From Arthrobacter antibioticus (lineage in GTDB: Bacteria > Actinomycetota > Actinomycetes > Actinomycetales > Micrococcaceae), in assembly GCF_030063205.1 (NCBI RefSeq), contig NZ_JASISQ010000008.1, positions 87,522-138,298 of the forward strand: a DNA stretch of 50,777 bases, in the 5' to 3' direction. Of this stretch, positions 43,419 to 50,777 are shown one piece after another (within the stretch, counting starts at the first letter, position 1; each line of letters begins with the position of its first letter). The position numbers and the translations under genes were made by a program. The notes under the pieces are model-generated. The model was not told the origin of the DNA, did not search any database, and was given only the letters and a program-made list of their open reading frames with translations.

Positions 43419-44078
43419 GTGAAAGAATTTGCACAAGACACTCCCGCGGAACTAATCCAACCCATTATTTTGTTGGTGGACCGGGAGGAACCCGCTGGTG
43501 AACTATTTGGAATAGCAGCGGCCGCTCTAGCATCCGTACAAGCCTTCATGCGGGAACCGGAGAACCCGGACTGGCAGCAGTGGGCCGCCGGGGCCTTCGC
43601 CAAATCCGTCCGGCGCGCAGATGCCAAGACGTTTGCCAAAGTACTCACAGCGTTTCCCGAACATGCACTTGTCTCTGTTGGCCAGGCGAGCGCCATGGCA
43701 CTGGCTCCGATGCCCTCAGCGAATCTGCCGAAGTTGCTGGCCAAACTACAGGTTTCATCCACCACGCTGCCTGCTGGGGATCCTTTGCCGCCGCAGACGC
43801 TGACGATTGTACTCAATGGATCCTTAGAAATGTCCACAGGGAAAGCTGCGGCTCAGGCTGCGCACGCGCTTTTCGCCTGGGTGCTTCAGGCAAAACCCTT
43901 CACGGTGGAGGCGTGGGCTGCCGATGGGTTCCCCCTCGGCATTCAGAAACTCCCTGCCAAGGACTTTCGCAAGGGAGCCCGGAAATCGGCGGGGCCGGTT
44001 ATTCAGGACGCCGGACGCACCGAAATTGAACCCGGCTCCACCACCGCTTACGTGGCAGTCTCGACGCCCACACCGTAG
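43419..44078 (+). CDS. Duplicated PTH2-fold protein (peptidyl-tRNA hydrolase 2-like)
   Basis: The protein has 219 residues. The second half is a PTH2 domain (PF01981): LTIVLNGSLEMSTGKAAAQAAHA contains the family's GKxAAQ/H segment, and VIQDAGRTEIEPGSTT its conserved DAG[RK]T loop. The first half (PIILLVDREEPAGELFGIAAAALASVQAF, DWQQWAAGAFAKSVRRADAKTF, ALVSVGQASAMALAPMPSANL) follows the same pattern of strands and WAA..F helix but has lost the GK and DAGRT motifs. True PTH2 recycles peptidyl-tRNA; here the role is unclear. GTG start, leaderless context. Confidence 0.78.
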   Translation: MKEFAQDTPAELIQPIILLVDREEPAGELFGIAAAALASVQAFMREPENPDWQQWAAGAFAKSVRRADAKTFAKVLTAFPEHALVSVGQASAMALAPMPSANLPKLLAKLQVSSTTLPAGDPLPPQTLTIVLNGSLEMSTGKAAAQAAHALFAWVLQAKPFTVEAWAADGFPLGIQKLPAKDFRKGARKSAGPVIQDAGRTEIEPGSTTAYVAVSTPTP

Positions 44079-44096
44079 CCGCAGAAAGACGAAAAG

Positions 44097-44137
44097 GACA
44101 CCAACCCGGCTCCGCGCAGGGGGGCCGGGTTGGTGTC
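44097..44137 (-). terminator. Hairpin between the PTH2-like and LPMO genes
   Basis: A perfect 14-bp stem (44097-44110 with 44124-44137) and a 13-nt loop; on the minus strand CCTTTT follows, so it best serves the LPMO transcript. It may also stop the PTH2-like transcript. Confidence 0.7.
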
Positions 44138-44247
44138 TTGGACGGCTTGAACGGGGGTGCGGAAGGACACTGAGCCTGTGGCTTCGCGGGATCAAGGTGG
44201 CCGGCCGTCGGCGGAACCCTCATCCAGTCTTTAGGTTTGGTGAACTT

Positions 44248-45333
44248 TTAGCAGGCCCCGAGGTCTTTCCAGACACCCCACGGGTCACCTCTGCCGGGCT
44301 CATCGCCCTGCGTCCACCATTGGGCAGACCAGTTGTGCTCGTTGCGGGAAACAGTGTCTCCTCCGGCGTAAATATTTCCGGGTACCCATGGGATGGACCT
44401 GCAGCCTGGCACATTGGCGGTAGCAGTGGCGGTGGGCGTCGGCGTGGGTGTCGCGGTCGCCGTCGCGGTGGGCGTCGCGGTCGCAGTGGCGGTAGGCGTC
44501 GCGGTAGGCGTCGCGGTAGCAGTGGCGGTGGCAGTGGCACTGGGCGTCGTTGCGCCACAGACTCGCTCATAGGCCCAAGCCCCGTTGCTGGTGATGACGC
44601 TGGGAGCTTCTCCAAGAGTCCACCATTTGGCGCGCCAGATGCTGCCGCGGTAGCTCACTTGACTACTGGAACTATATGACGAGCCAGCCTTCCATTCGGC
44701 TGCCTCGCATACCCCTGCCGGGGGATGGGTGGGCGTTTCGGTGGGTGTGGGAGTCACCGCAGGTTCGGTTGGTGCCGTGCTCGGATCCAGCGACCCATCA
44801 GTTTTTACGTTGACATCCAGGCAGCTGTAGAAAGCCATGGGCGTGTCGGCCACATTCCAGCGCGCCAAGATGGTGTGTTGGCCACGGGGTAAATTTGTGA
44901 GCCTGTGAGAGAGGACGGCGGTTGGTTTGGCACCGTGAGCATCCACTGTCTTAACCAGCGTGCCATCCAGGAAGTATTCCCAACTTTGTGTTGCGTGCAA
45001 AGCGGTTAGGTTCCACTTGATGTCGATGGTGCTAGCAATGTTCTTCCGTGGCCACGGCTTAGTTTCATCATCAAGAACGGTGTATTCCGGCGCTCCGCCA
45101 CTGCATTTCAGGGAGCCCTTAGGAGCTTCAACGCTTTGGGGCTCATACTTGATTTTGCCGCAATCAAAGCTTGTCGTTCCGGCTGCGCAATTTTCTGCCC
45201 GGCTAGGTGGATCGGTCACCCAACCATGTGCAGAGGATCCGGTAGCAGTTGCAAGCGGAACCACCACTGCGGCAGCAACAACGAGCGTGAGCATGCCCCC
45301 TCGGAGTTGCATCATCAAAAATTCTCGCTTCAT
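44248..45333 (-). CDS. AA10 lytic polysaccharide monooxygenase with two CBM5/12 modules
   Basis: This 361-residue secreted enzyme should oxidatively cleave chitin. A signal peptide ends at SSA before H36 (HGWV), the mature N-terminal His of the copper histidine brace. The second His is H113 (TALHATQSWEYF) and the axial position near AFYSCLDVNV (F168). Cys pairs fit AA10. After a Thr/Pro linker come one CBM5/12 (VCEAAEWKAGSSYSSSSQVSYRGSIWRAKWW), a TATATP repeat linker, and a second CBM5/12 at the C-terminus (IPWVPGNIYAGGDTVSR, HNWSAQWWTQGDEPG). Two modules imply firm chitin binding. The start is uncertain; a nearby Met in MMQL would also leave the signal peptide intact. Confidence 0.92.
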   Translation of the reverse strand: MKREFLMMQLRGGMLTLVVAAAVVVPLATATGSSAHGWVTDPPSRAENCAAGTTSFDCGKIKYEPQSVEAPKGSLKCSGGAPEYTVLDDETKPWPRKNIASTIDIKWNLTALHATQSWEYFLDGTLVKTVDAHGAKPTAVLSHRLTNLPRGQHTILARWNVADTPMAFYSCLDVNVKTDGSLDPSTAPTEPAVTPTPTETPTHPPAGVCEAAEWKAGSSYSSSSQVSYRGSIWRAKWWTLGEAPSVITSNGAWAYERVCGATTPSATATATATATPTATPTATATATPTATATATPTPTPTATATANVPGCRSIPWVPGNIYAGGDTVSRNEHNWSAQWWTQGDEPGRGDPWGVWKDLGAC

Positions 45334-45682
45334 CTGGTGATTAATTACCCGCCCGAAGTGGCGAATACTGCCTGTGCTTCCTTGGCGGCTACGACCACGC
45401 TAGCCAGCCTTGTCTTCCAGCAACATTGGGGGAACCCCCTAGCGGGACTACGTAGAAGCACCTGAATCCCTGCCATAATCATCGAATAACCGCGGAATTT
45501 GCCAGAATCGAATCCGCAAAAAATTGTGCGGATTCCCTTGAAAGTCCCCTCCACTAGGCAGCTTCGCCCAACGTAAGGCCGCGCTTAACCCACAGAACGA
45601 CGCCGGGACTCTAGGTCCCGGCGTCGTTCTGTAATGCCGTTTTCAGTAGGATAATCCAGCCGAAGCTCGGCTCCAAAAGAAG
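45334..45682. other. 349-bp region between the LPMO and rlmN genes
   Basis: No gene is seen. It holds the LPMO promoter region, a 12-bp palindrome GGGGGAACCCCC (45428-45439), a 9-bp inverted repeat GAATCCGCA/TGCGGATTC around 45510-45535, and the rlmN terminator hairpin. The two palindromes could be operator sites for chitin-responsive control (inference). Confidence 0.5.
45593..45631 (-). terminator. 17-bp perfect hairpin after rlmN
   Basis: Arms 45593-45609 and 45615-45631 pair without mismatch around a TCTAG loop. It follows the rlmN stop by about 50 bp. No T-run lies beyond it. Confidence 0.75.
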
Positions 45683-46960
45683 TTACTCTGCGGCGGCTAG
45701 CTGGCCACAGGCACCGTCAATTTCCTTGCCACGGGTGTCGCGCAGGGTGGTAGGCACGCCGTTTGCAATCAGCGTGTCAATGAATTCGGCCATGACTTCC
45801 GGCTCCGAGGACGTCCAGATGGAGCCGGGAGTGGGGTTCAGCGGAATCGGGTTCACATGGACCCAGCCGCGGCCGCGGGCATTGAGCTTTTTCGCCAAGA
45901 GTTCGGCCCGCCACGGGTGATCGTTCATGTCCTTGATCAGCGCGTACTCAATGGAGACGCGCCGACCAGTGACCTTGTAGTAGTTGTAAGCAGCATCCAG
46001 CGCCGCATCTACTTTCCACTTGTCATTGACAGGAATCAGCTCATCACGCAGCTCATCATCCGGAGCGTGCAGGGACAAAGCAAAGGTGATCGCCACACCC
46101 TCTTCTGCCAGCTTGTTGATGGCCGGAACCAAGCCAACAGTGGAAACGGTGATACCGCGGGCGCTCATGCCCAACCCTTCGGGCGCCTCCGCAATCATCC
46201 TGTGGACGGCGTTCATGACCCGTTTATAGTTGGCCAGCGGCTCACCCATACCCATGAAAACAATGTTGGTGACGCGCTCGGCGTCGTGCCCGCCGTCGCG
46301 GCGAAGATTACCCAACCCACCTTCAGCAATGACCCTGTTGGCCTGGACAATTTGGTCCAGGATCTCCGCCGTAGACATGTTGCGGGTCAACCCCGCCTGT
46401 CCGGTAGCGCAGAACGGGCAGTTCATCCCGCAACCGCACTGGCTGGACACGCACAAAGTAACCCGGCCGGGGTAACGCATGAGCACCGATTCCACGAGCG
46501 AACCGTCAAAGAGACGCCACAGGAACTTCACCGTGTCACCATTATCGGTGGAAAGACGCTTGATCTCAGTGAGCAACTTCGGGAACATTGTCTCGGTGAT
46601 TTCGGCGCGGCGGTCCTTGGGAAGGTCGCTCATCAATTCAGGATCGGTGGTGTAGTGCTGGAAGTAGTGCACTGAGAGCTGCTTGGCACGGAAAGCCGGC
46701 AAACCCATCTCCTTGAATTTCGCTTCACGCTCAGCCAAGGTCAGGTCCGCCAAATGCACCGGAGGTTGGGAAACTCGCGGGGATTTGAATTGCAGCAGCG
46801 GGCGTCCACCCGGATCCTTCGCCTGCTTCCAGCCCTCCGTGGCAGGCATAACCTGAGCCGGACGGCGAGGAGCTCGCGCCGTCGAAGTGGTGGCGGTCGA
46901 GTCCTTGGAGACTGCGATCGCAGGGCCGGGGTTGCTTTTGTTCGAGGTCATCCTTTCCAT
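45683..46960 (-). CDS. rlmN: 23S rRNA (adenine-2503-C2)-methyltransferase
   Basis: The protein has 425 residues. It is a radical-SAM enzyme that methylates A2503 of 23S rRNA (and A37 of some tRNAs). The radical-SAM CxxxCxxC is C177-x3-C181-x2-C184 (CGMNCPFC). [19 protein letters not shown] and [20 protein letters not shown] are further signatures, the last with the catalytic Cys. The first ~65 residues, Ser/Thr/Pro/Ala-rich, are an extension beyond the usual ~370. GGGAG lies 4 nt before the ATG at 46960. Confidence 0.96.
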   Translation of the reverse strand: MERMTSNKSNPGPAIAVSKDSTATTSTARAPRRPAQVMPATEGWKQAKDPGGRPLLQFKSPRVSQPPVHLADLTLAEREAKFKEMGLPAFRAKQLSVHYFQHYTTDPELMSDLPKDRRAEITETMFPKLLTEIKRLSTDNGDTVKFLWRLFDGSLVESVLMRYPGRVTLCVSSQCGCGMNCPFCATGQAGLTRNMSTAEILDQIVQANRVIAEGGLGNLRRDGGHDAERVTNIVFMGMGEPLANYKRVMNAVHRMIAEAPEGLGMSARGITVSTVGLVPAINKLAEEGVAITFALSLHAPDDELRDELIPVNDKWKVDAALDAAYNYYKVTGRRVSIEYALIKDMNDHPWRAELLAKKLNARGRGWVHVNPIPLNPTPGSIWTSSEPEVMAEFIDTLIANGVPTTLRDTRGKEIDGACGQLAAAE

Positions 46961-47141
46961 TGTCTCCCACTTACCCCAAACTGTCCTGTCTTGGCCGCCA
47001 AGATCACATTTTTGCTCGTGTCTGCTGTATTAAGTCTCGGCATTGTGCCCCGCGCACGACGGCGGGTTCCATACTCCCCGGGCGCAGTTCCGCGCCGCGG
47101 AAACGACGGCGCAGCCACGGCGATTTTCCTTGGACCGGCAC

Positions 47142-48890
47142 TTAGCCGCGCGGGATATTGCGCAGGTTGGACCGGGCCATGCTGACAGCCTCACCAGCAC
47201 CTTTATTTAGCACGATTTTCGACATTGCCGTGGCGAAACCCAACACCTGGCCGCCCTTGATTTTTGGCGGTATGGACAGCGCATTGGGATCGGTGATCAG
47301 TTCCACCAGAGAGGGCCCGTTGTGGGCGAAGGCGGCCTTGTACGCGTCGGCTATCTTGGCCGGGTCGGTGACGCGGATCGCATGGAAGCCAAGGGCCGCA
47401 GCAACCCCGGCGTAGTTGGCGTCAGGAACGTCCACACCAAAGTCCTGTAGGCCGTCAACCAGCATTTCCAGTTTCACCATGCCCAAAGTGGAGTTGTTGA
47501 ACACCACAACATTGACGGGCAATTTATGGGCAGCAACAGTGAGCAATTCACCCAGCAGCATGGACAGCCCTCCGTCACCGGAAACGGAGATGACCTGCCG
47601 CTGTGGGTATGCGCTCTGGGCACCGATGGCTTGGGGCAAGGCATTGGCCATGGAGCCGTGCAGATACGAGCCAATCAGTCTGCGCGTGCCCAACGGGTTG
47701 ATGTAACGAGCTGTCCACACATTGCACATGCCGGTGTCGGCAGTAAAGATGGCGTCGTCGTCGGCGATTTCATCCAGTAGCGAGGCCGCGTATTCCGGGT
47801 GGATTGGCACAAGTTTCTCTGCCTTGCGGGTGTATGCACCAACCGCCTTGTTCATCAGCTTGTCGTGCTTTTTCAACATTTGATCCAAGAACTTGGAATT
47901 CTTCTTTTTAGTCAAGAGCGGCATCAAGGCTTGGAGCGTGGGCAGCACGTCCCCGTGGACGGCGATGTCAACGTCTGTGCGCCTGCCCAAATGCTCAGGG
48001 GCACGGTCAACTTGTGCTGTGCGCGAATCGGGCAGGAACTGATCGTAGGGGAAGTCGGTGCCCAGCAAGATCAGCAGATCAGCACCCTCAATACCCTCAG
48101 CTGCTGCGCCGTAACCCAGCAGGCCTGTCATGCCAATGTCGAAGGGGTTCTGGTACTGAATGAAGTCCTTCCCCCGCAGGCTGTGGGCAACTGGGGCATT
48201 GATCAGTTCAGCGAGTGCCATAACCTCCGCGTGCGCACCTTGCACGCCGGCGCCAGCAAAGATGGCCACCTTTTCTGCTTGGTTGATAGCGTCCGCAAGC
48301 TCCGTGACGCTTTCGGGGGCCGGGACCATGCTTGCCGCTTTGAGCGGACGCCACTGTGGGGTTGGTGCAGTGGCAGGGAGGCTGGCAATGTCACCCGGCA
48401 AAGTCACAACGGCCACGCCTCGAAGCCCCACGGCATGTGAGATGGCGTTACGCATAACCCGTGGCGCCTGCTCTGCGGTGCTGATGAGCTCCGAATATAC
48501 GGAGCATTCCCCGAAGAGTCTGTCCGGATGAGTTTCCTGGAAGAACCCGCTGCCAATTTGCACACTGGGCAGGTGTGAGGCAATGGCCAGGACGGGAGCA
48601 CCCGTCCGGTTGGCGTCGTACAACCCATTCATGAGGTGCAGGTTACCTGGACCGCACGATCCGGCACACACGGCCAGCTCCCCTGTCAGCTGCGCCTCCG
48701 CACCAGCTGCAAATGCGGCTGCTTCCTCGTGCCGGACGTGGATCCAGTCAATACCTCCGTTGGCGGAGCCACCTGTCTTGCGCACGGCATCCACCAGTGG
48801 GTTCAAGCTGTCGCCCACAATCCCGTAAATGCGCCGCACTCCGGCAAGCTGCAGTTGTTCAATAAGTTGACTGGCAAGTTCCTTGGCCAC
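47142..48890 (-). CDS. poxB: Pyruvate dehydrogenase (quinone) / pyruvate oxidase
   Basis: The protein has 582 residues, the typical length, and should convert pyruvate to acetate and CO2 with electrons passed to quinone at the membrane. It uses thiamine diphosphate and FAD. The N-terminal TPP-enzyme domain has RRIYGIVGDSLNPLVDAV and HVRHEEAAAFAAGAEAQLTG; the C-terminal TPP domain has VSGDGGLSMLLGELLTVA and VFNNSTLGMVKLEM, a typical GDG...NN motif. GTG start with AGGAGG upstream. A divergent mannitol dehydrogenase lies next to it. Confidence 0.94.
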   Translation of the reverse strand: MAKELASQLIEQLQLAGVRRIYGIVGDSLNPLVDAVRKTGGSANGGIDWIHVRHEEAAAFAAGAEAQLTGELAVCAGSCGPGNLHLMNGLYDANRTGAPVLAIASHLPSVQIGSGFFQETHPDRLFGECSVYSELISTAEQAPRVMRNAISHAVGLRGVAVVTLPGDIASLPATAPTPQWRPLKAASMVPAPESVTELADAINQAEKVAIFAGAGVQGAHAEVMALAELINAPVAHSLRGKDFIQYQNPFDIGMTGLLGYGAAAEGIEGADLLILLGTDFPYDQFLPDSRTAQVDRAPEHLGRRTDVDIAVHGDVLPTLQALMPLLTKKKNSKFLDQMLKKHDKLMNKAVGAYTRKAEKLVPIHPEYAASLLDEIADDDAIFTADTGMCNVWTARYINPLGTRRLIGSYLHGSMANALPQAIGAQSAYPQRQVISVSGDGGLSMLLGELLTVAAHKLPVNVVVFNNSTLGMVKLEMLVDGLQDFGVDVPDANYAGVAAALGFHAIRVTDPAKIADAYKAAFAHNGPSLVELITDPNALSIPPKIKGGQVLGFATAMSKIVLNKGAGEAVSMARSNLRNIPRG

Positions 48891-49004
48891 GTTGTCCTCC
48901 TGCTGAAAATAGTCCTGCGTTAGATACTGGCCAATATAGTCCCCAGAAATGGCCTATGCAGCCCAACCAGTCCAACCTCACATTCCGGCGCAACAACGCA
49001 CCAT

Positions 49005-49042
49005 GCTCATTTGAGCAAATCAAAGCGCTCATTTGATACAAT
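49005..49042 (+). promoter_or_regulatory. Promoter and operator-like repeats of the mannitol dehydrogenase gene
   Basis: Two copies of GCTCATTTGA (49005-49014, 49027-49036), 22 bp apart, include an ATTTG-AG-CAAAT palindrome (49009-49020). A TACAAT -10 follows at 49037-49042. Spacing of two helical turns suggests a pair of repressor or activator half sites. Confidence 0.5.
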
Positions 49043-49076
49043 GGGGTGAACCTCACTTCGCCAAAGGAGCGCCACC

Positions 49077-50558
49077 ATGGTCCAACTCAATGCGCAGAGC
49101 CTCGCCGGACTACCGGAATCTGTTGCTGTGCCCACATATGACCGCAGTGCAGTCAGCACCGGGATTGTTCACTTTGGCGTTGGTGGTTTTCATCGGGCCC
49201 ACCAAGCCATGTATATCGACAGGTTGCTGAACTCCGGGAAAGCCCTTGATTGGGGTATTTGCGGAGTGGGAGTGCTCCCGCATGATGAGAAAATGGCACA
49301 GGTCATGGCGGCACAGGACTGCCTGTACACGCTGCTGTTGAAGCACCCAGACGGCCGGCGCGAGGCCCGAGTGATCGGATCAATCACCGAATATCTCTTC
49401 GCTCCGGCCAACCCCGAGGCTGTTATTGAGAAAATGGCCTCCCCTGACACTCGAATCGTTTCATTGACAGTGACCGAGGGCGGCTACAACTTCCATCACG
49501 TCACCGGCGAGTTTGACGCCGAAAATCCTGACATTGTTCATGACCTTGCCCCTAACGCTGCCCCGCGCACCACCTTCGCCCTCGTCACGGAAGCCCTCTC
49601 CCGCCGTCGTGCTCGGGGCCTGGCGCCGTTCACCGTCATGTCTTGCGACAACATTGCTGGCAACGGCGACGTGGCAAAGAAGATGTTTACGGCGTTTGCC
49701 GAATTGCGGGACCCAGCTTTGGCGAACTGGATGCGTCAAAATGTGCTGTTCCCCAACTCCATGGTGGATCGAATCACCCCTGTCACCACGGATGAGGATC
49801 GAAGCGCCATAGCCGAGGAATTCGGCATTGCGGACCAGTGGCCAGTAGTGTGCGAGTCCTTTGAGCAGTGGGTTCTGGAGGATGATTTCACGCTCGGCCG
49901 CCCCCCATATGAGGACGCTGGCGTACAGCTAGTTGATGACGTTGAACCCTATGAGCTCATGAAGCTGCGCCTACTCAACGCAAGCCATCAGGCCCTGTGC
50001 TATTTCGGCACATTGGCGGGTTACACCTACGCGCACGAGGTCTGCCAGGATCCGCTATTTGTGCAGTTCCTTCTCGATTACATGGACCTTGAGGGCACAC
50101 CGGCGCTCTCCCCCCTGCCCGGGGTTGACCTGCCGTTGTACAAGCACACACTCATTGAGCGTTTTGCCAACGAACACGTCCGGGACACCTTGACTCGCCT
50201 CTGCGCGGAGAGTTCGGACAGGATTCCCAAATGGCTCGTCCCTGTCATCAACCTCAATCTAGAGAACGACGGCGTGATTGCCCGTTCCGCCGGCATCGTT
50301 GCCTCCTGGGCTCGGTATGCCGAAGGGACGGACGAATCCGGGGCTCCCATCACAGTGGTTGACCGCCTGAAGGTGCCCTTGATGGCGGCCGCGGCGCAAC
50401 AACATGAGGACAAGCTGGCGTTTCTGCGCAACCGCGACGTTTTTGGCGACCTTGTGGACAACACCCGCTTCACCGACGCCTACCTGCGCACCCTTAATAC
50501 GCTGCACACCCGTGGTGCCCGGGCCGCTGTTGAAGAGCTCGTGGCGCTGGATAGGTAG
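49077..50558 (+). CDS. Mannitol 2-dehydrogenase family long-chain polyol dehydrogenase
   Basis: The protein has 493 residues, the normal length. It should oxidise mannitol or a related polyol to the ketose with NAD. IVHFGVGGFHRAHQAMYIDRL is the family N-terminus and KLRLLNASHQALCYFG gives K296-x4-N301-x2-H304, the long-chain polyol dehydrogenase active site. Fructuronate or tagaturonate reductases share this family, but with no hexuronate genes nearby a mannitol or arabitol substrate is likelier. AAAGGAG lies upstream of the ATG. Confidence 0.92.
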   Translation: MVQLNAQSLAGLPESVAVPTYDRSAVSTGIVHFGVGGFHRAHQAMYIDRLLNSGKALDWGICGVGVLPHDEKMAQVMAAQDCLYTLLLKHPDGRREARVIGSITEYLFAPANPEAVIEKMASPDTRIVSLTVTEGGYNFHHVTGEFDAENPDIVHDLAPNAAPRTTFALVTEALSRRRARGLAPFTVMSCDNIAGNGDVAKKMFTAFAELRDPALANWMRQNVLFPNSMVDRITPVTTDEDRSAIAEEFGIADQWPVVCESFEQWVLEDDFTLGRPPYEDAGVQLVDDVEPYELMKLRLLNASHQALCYFGTLAGYTYAHEVCQDPLFVQFLLDYMDLEGTPALSPLPGVDLPLYKHTLIERFANEHVRDTLTRLCAESSDRIPKWLVPVINLNLENDGVIARSAGIVASWARYAEGTDESGAPITVVDRLKVPLMAAAAQQHEDKLAFLRNRDVFGDLVDNTRFTDAYLRTLNTLHTRGARAAVEELVALDR

Positions 50559-50777
50559 CCGGCAACTTCCACCCCCTTCGCCCGCCTCCTTCGCCGAGGG
50601 CGTGCCAAAACCGTGAGGGCGTATTTAAATTGATAACCCCGCACCCGGTTTGGCCCCCCCCGGCTGTAAACCTGCGCGCAATTTGGGGCCGTTCGGCGCC
50701 CCGCAAAAAACCCGGGGGCCCCAAATAGGCGCACCCACCCATACCCTTCCGGTAAAATTTTTAAAACCACCCCCCAA
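50559..50777. other. Low-quality contig end, no gene
   Basis: The last ~200 bases show long homopolymers (runs of C, G, A) and no convincing codon structure. It is probably sequencing error or a contig end rather than real sequence. Confidence 0.7.

Overview
The window looks like chromosomal DNA of a high-GC actinobacterium of the Arthrobacter type (Micrococcaceae). I infer this from gene content: DUF222/HNH proteins, an actinobacterial-style large acyl-CoA dehydrogenase relic, a holin-IV-like membrane protein, an AA10 chitin-active LPMO and an E1/E2 branched-chain keto-acid dehydrogenase set. A second clue is the many start codons that sit 6-7 nt after a TAnnnT hexamer with no ribosome binding site, as expected for leaderless transcription. 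No rRNA, tRNA, CRISPR array, transposase or prophage was seen. The last ~200 bases look like a poor-quality contig end.

Layout. 1-2710: the end of an osmoprotectant-type ABC transporter operon (permease tail, substrate-binding lipoprotein) followed by a flavoprotein disulfide-reductase-like enzyme. 2792-5974: secreted CAP/FG-GAP protein, serine esterase of the beta-lactamase fold, small YdeI-type protein. 6508-11537: a three-gene mannoside operon (GH38 alpha-mannosidase, GH5-like glycosidase, unknown). 11718-13078: a decayed acyl-CoA dehydrogenase gene with two internal deletions and a stop. 13190-16660: universal stress protein and a large FAD/Fe-S D-2-hydroxyacid dehydrogenase. 16879-20477: RraA-like protein, two thioesterases, GNAT enzyme, small membrane-anchored protein, DUF456 membrane protein. 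20771-24477: DUF222/HNH protein and DUF2079 membrane protein. 24821-27202: MFS transporter and Gfo/Idh/MocA dehydrogenase operon. 27237-30233: excisionase-type HTH protein, AAA+ ATPase and alanine dehydrogenase. 30396-32433: GerMN lipoprotein and PLP aminotransferase. 32532-37560: bkd-type E1 alpha, E1 beta and E2, then a HisC/Pat aminotransferase. 37627-40151: holin-IV-like protein and a WXG-like/lipase-like gene pair. 40302-50558: purB, an aminotransferase, a duplicated PTH2-like protein, AA10 LPMO, rlmN, poxB and a mannitol dehydrogenase.

How the genes work together. Much of the window is carbon and amino-acid catabolism. Mannosides and chitin are attacked by the glycosidase operon and the LPMO. 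Polyols enter through the mannitol dehydrogenase and probably the MocA/MFS operon. Amino acids feed through alanine dehydrogenase, three aminotransferases and the branched-chain keto-acid dehydrogenase. Pyruvate and 2-hydroxyacids are oxidised into the respiratory chain by PoxB and the FAD/Fe-S enzyme.

The points most worth a second look are the large set of leaderless starts, a thioesterase operator that overlaps its own -10, the internally duplicated PTH2 protein with a degenerate first half, the WXG-like/hydrolase pair, the HTH-AAA-alanine dehydrogenase cluster, a 35-bp perfect hairpin terminator, and short in-frame tandem repeats inserted into ordinary metabolic enzymes.
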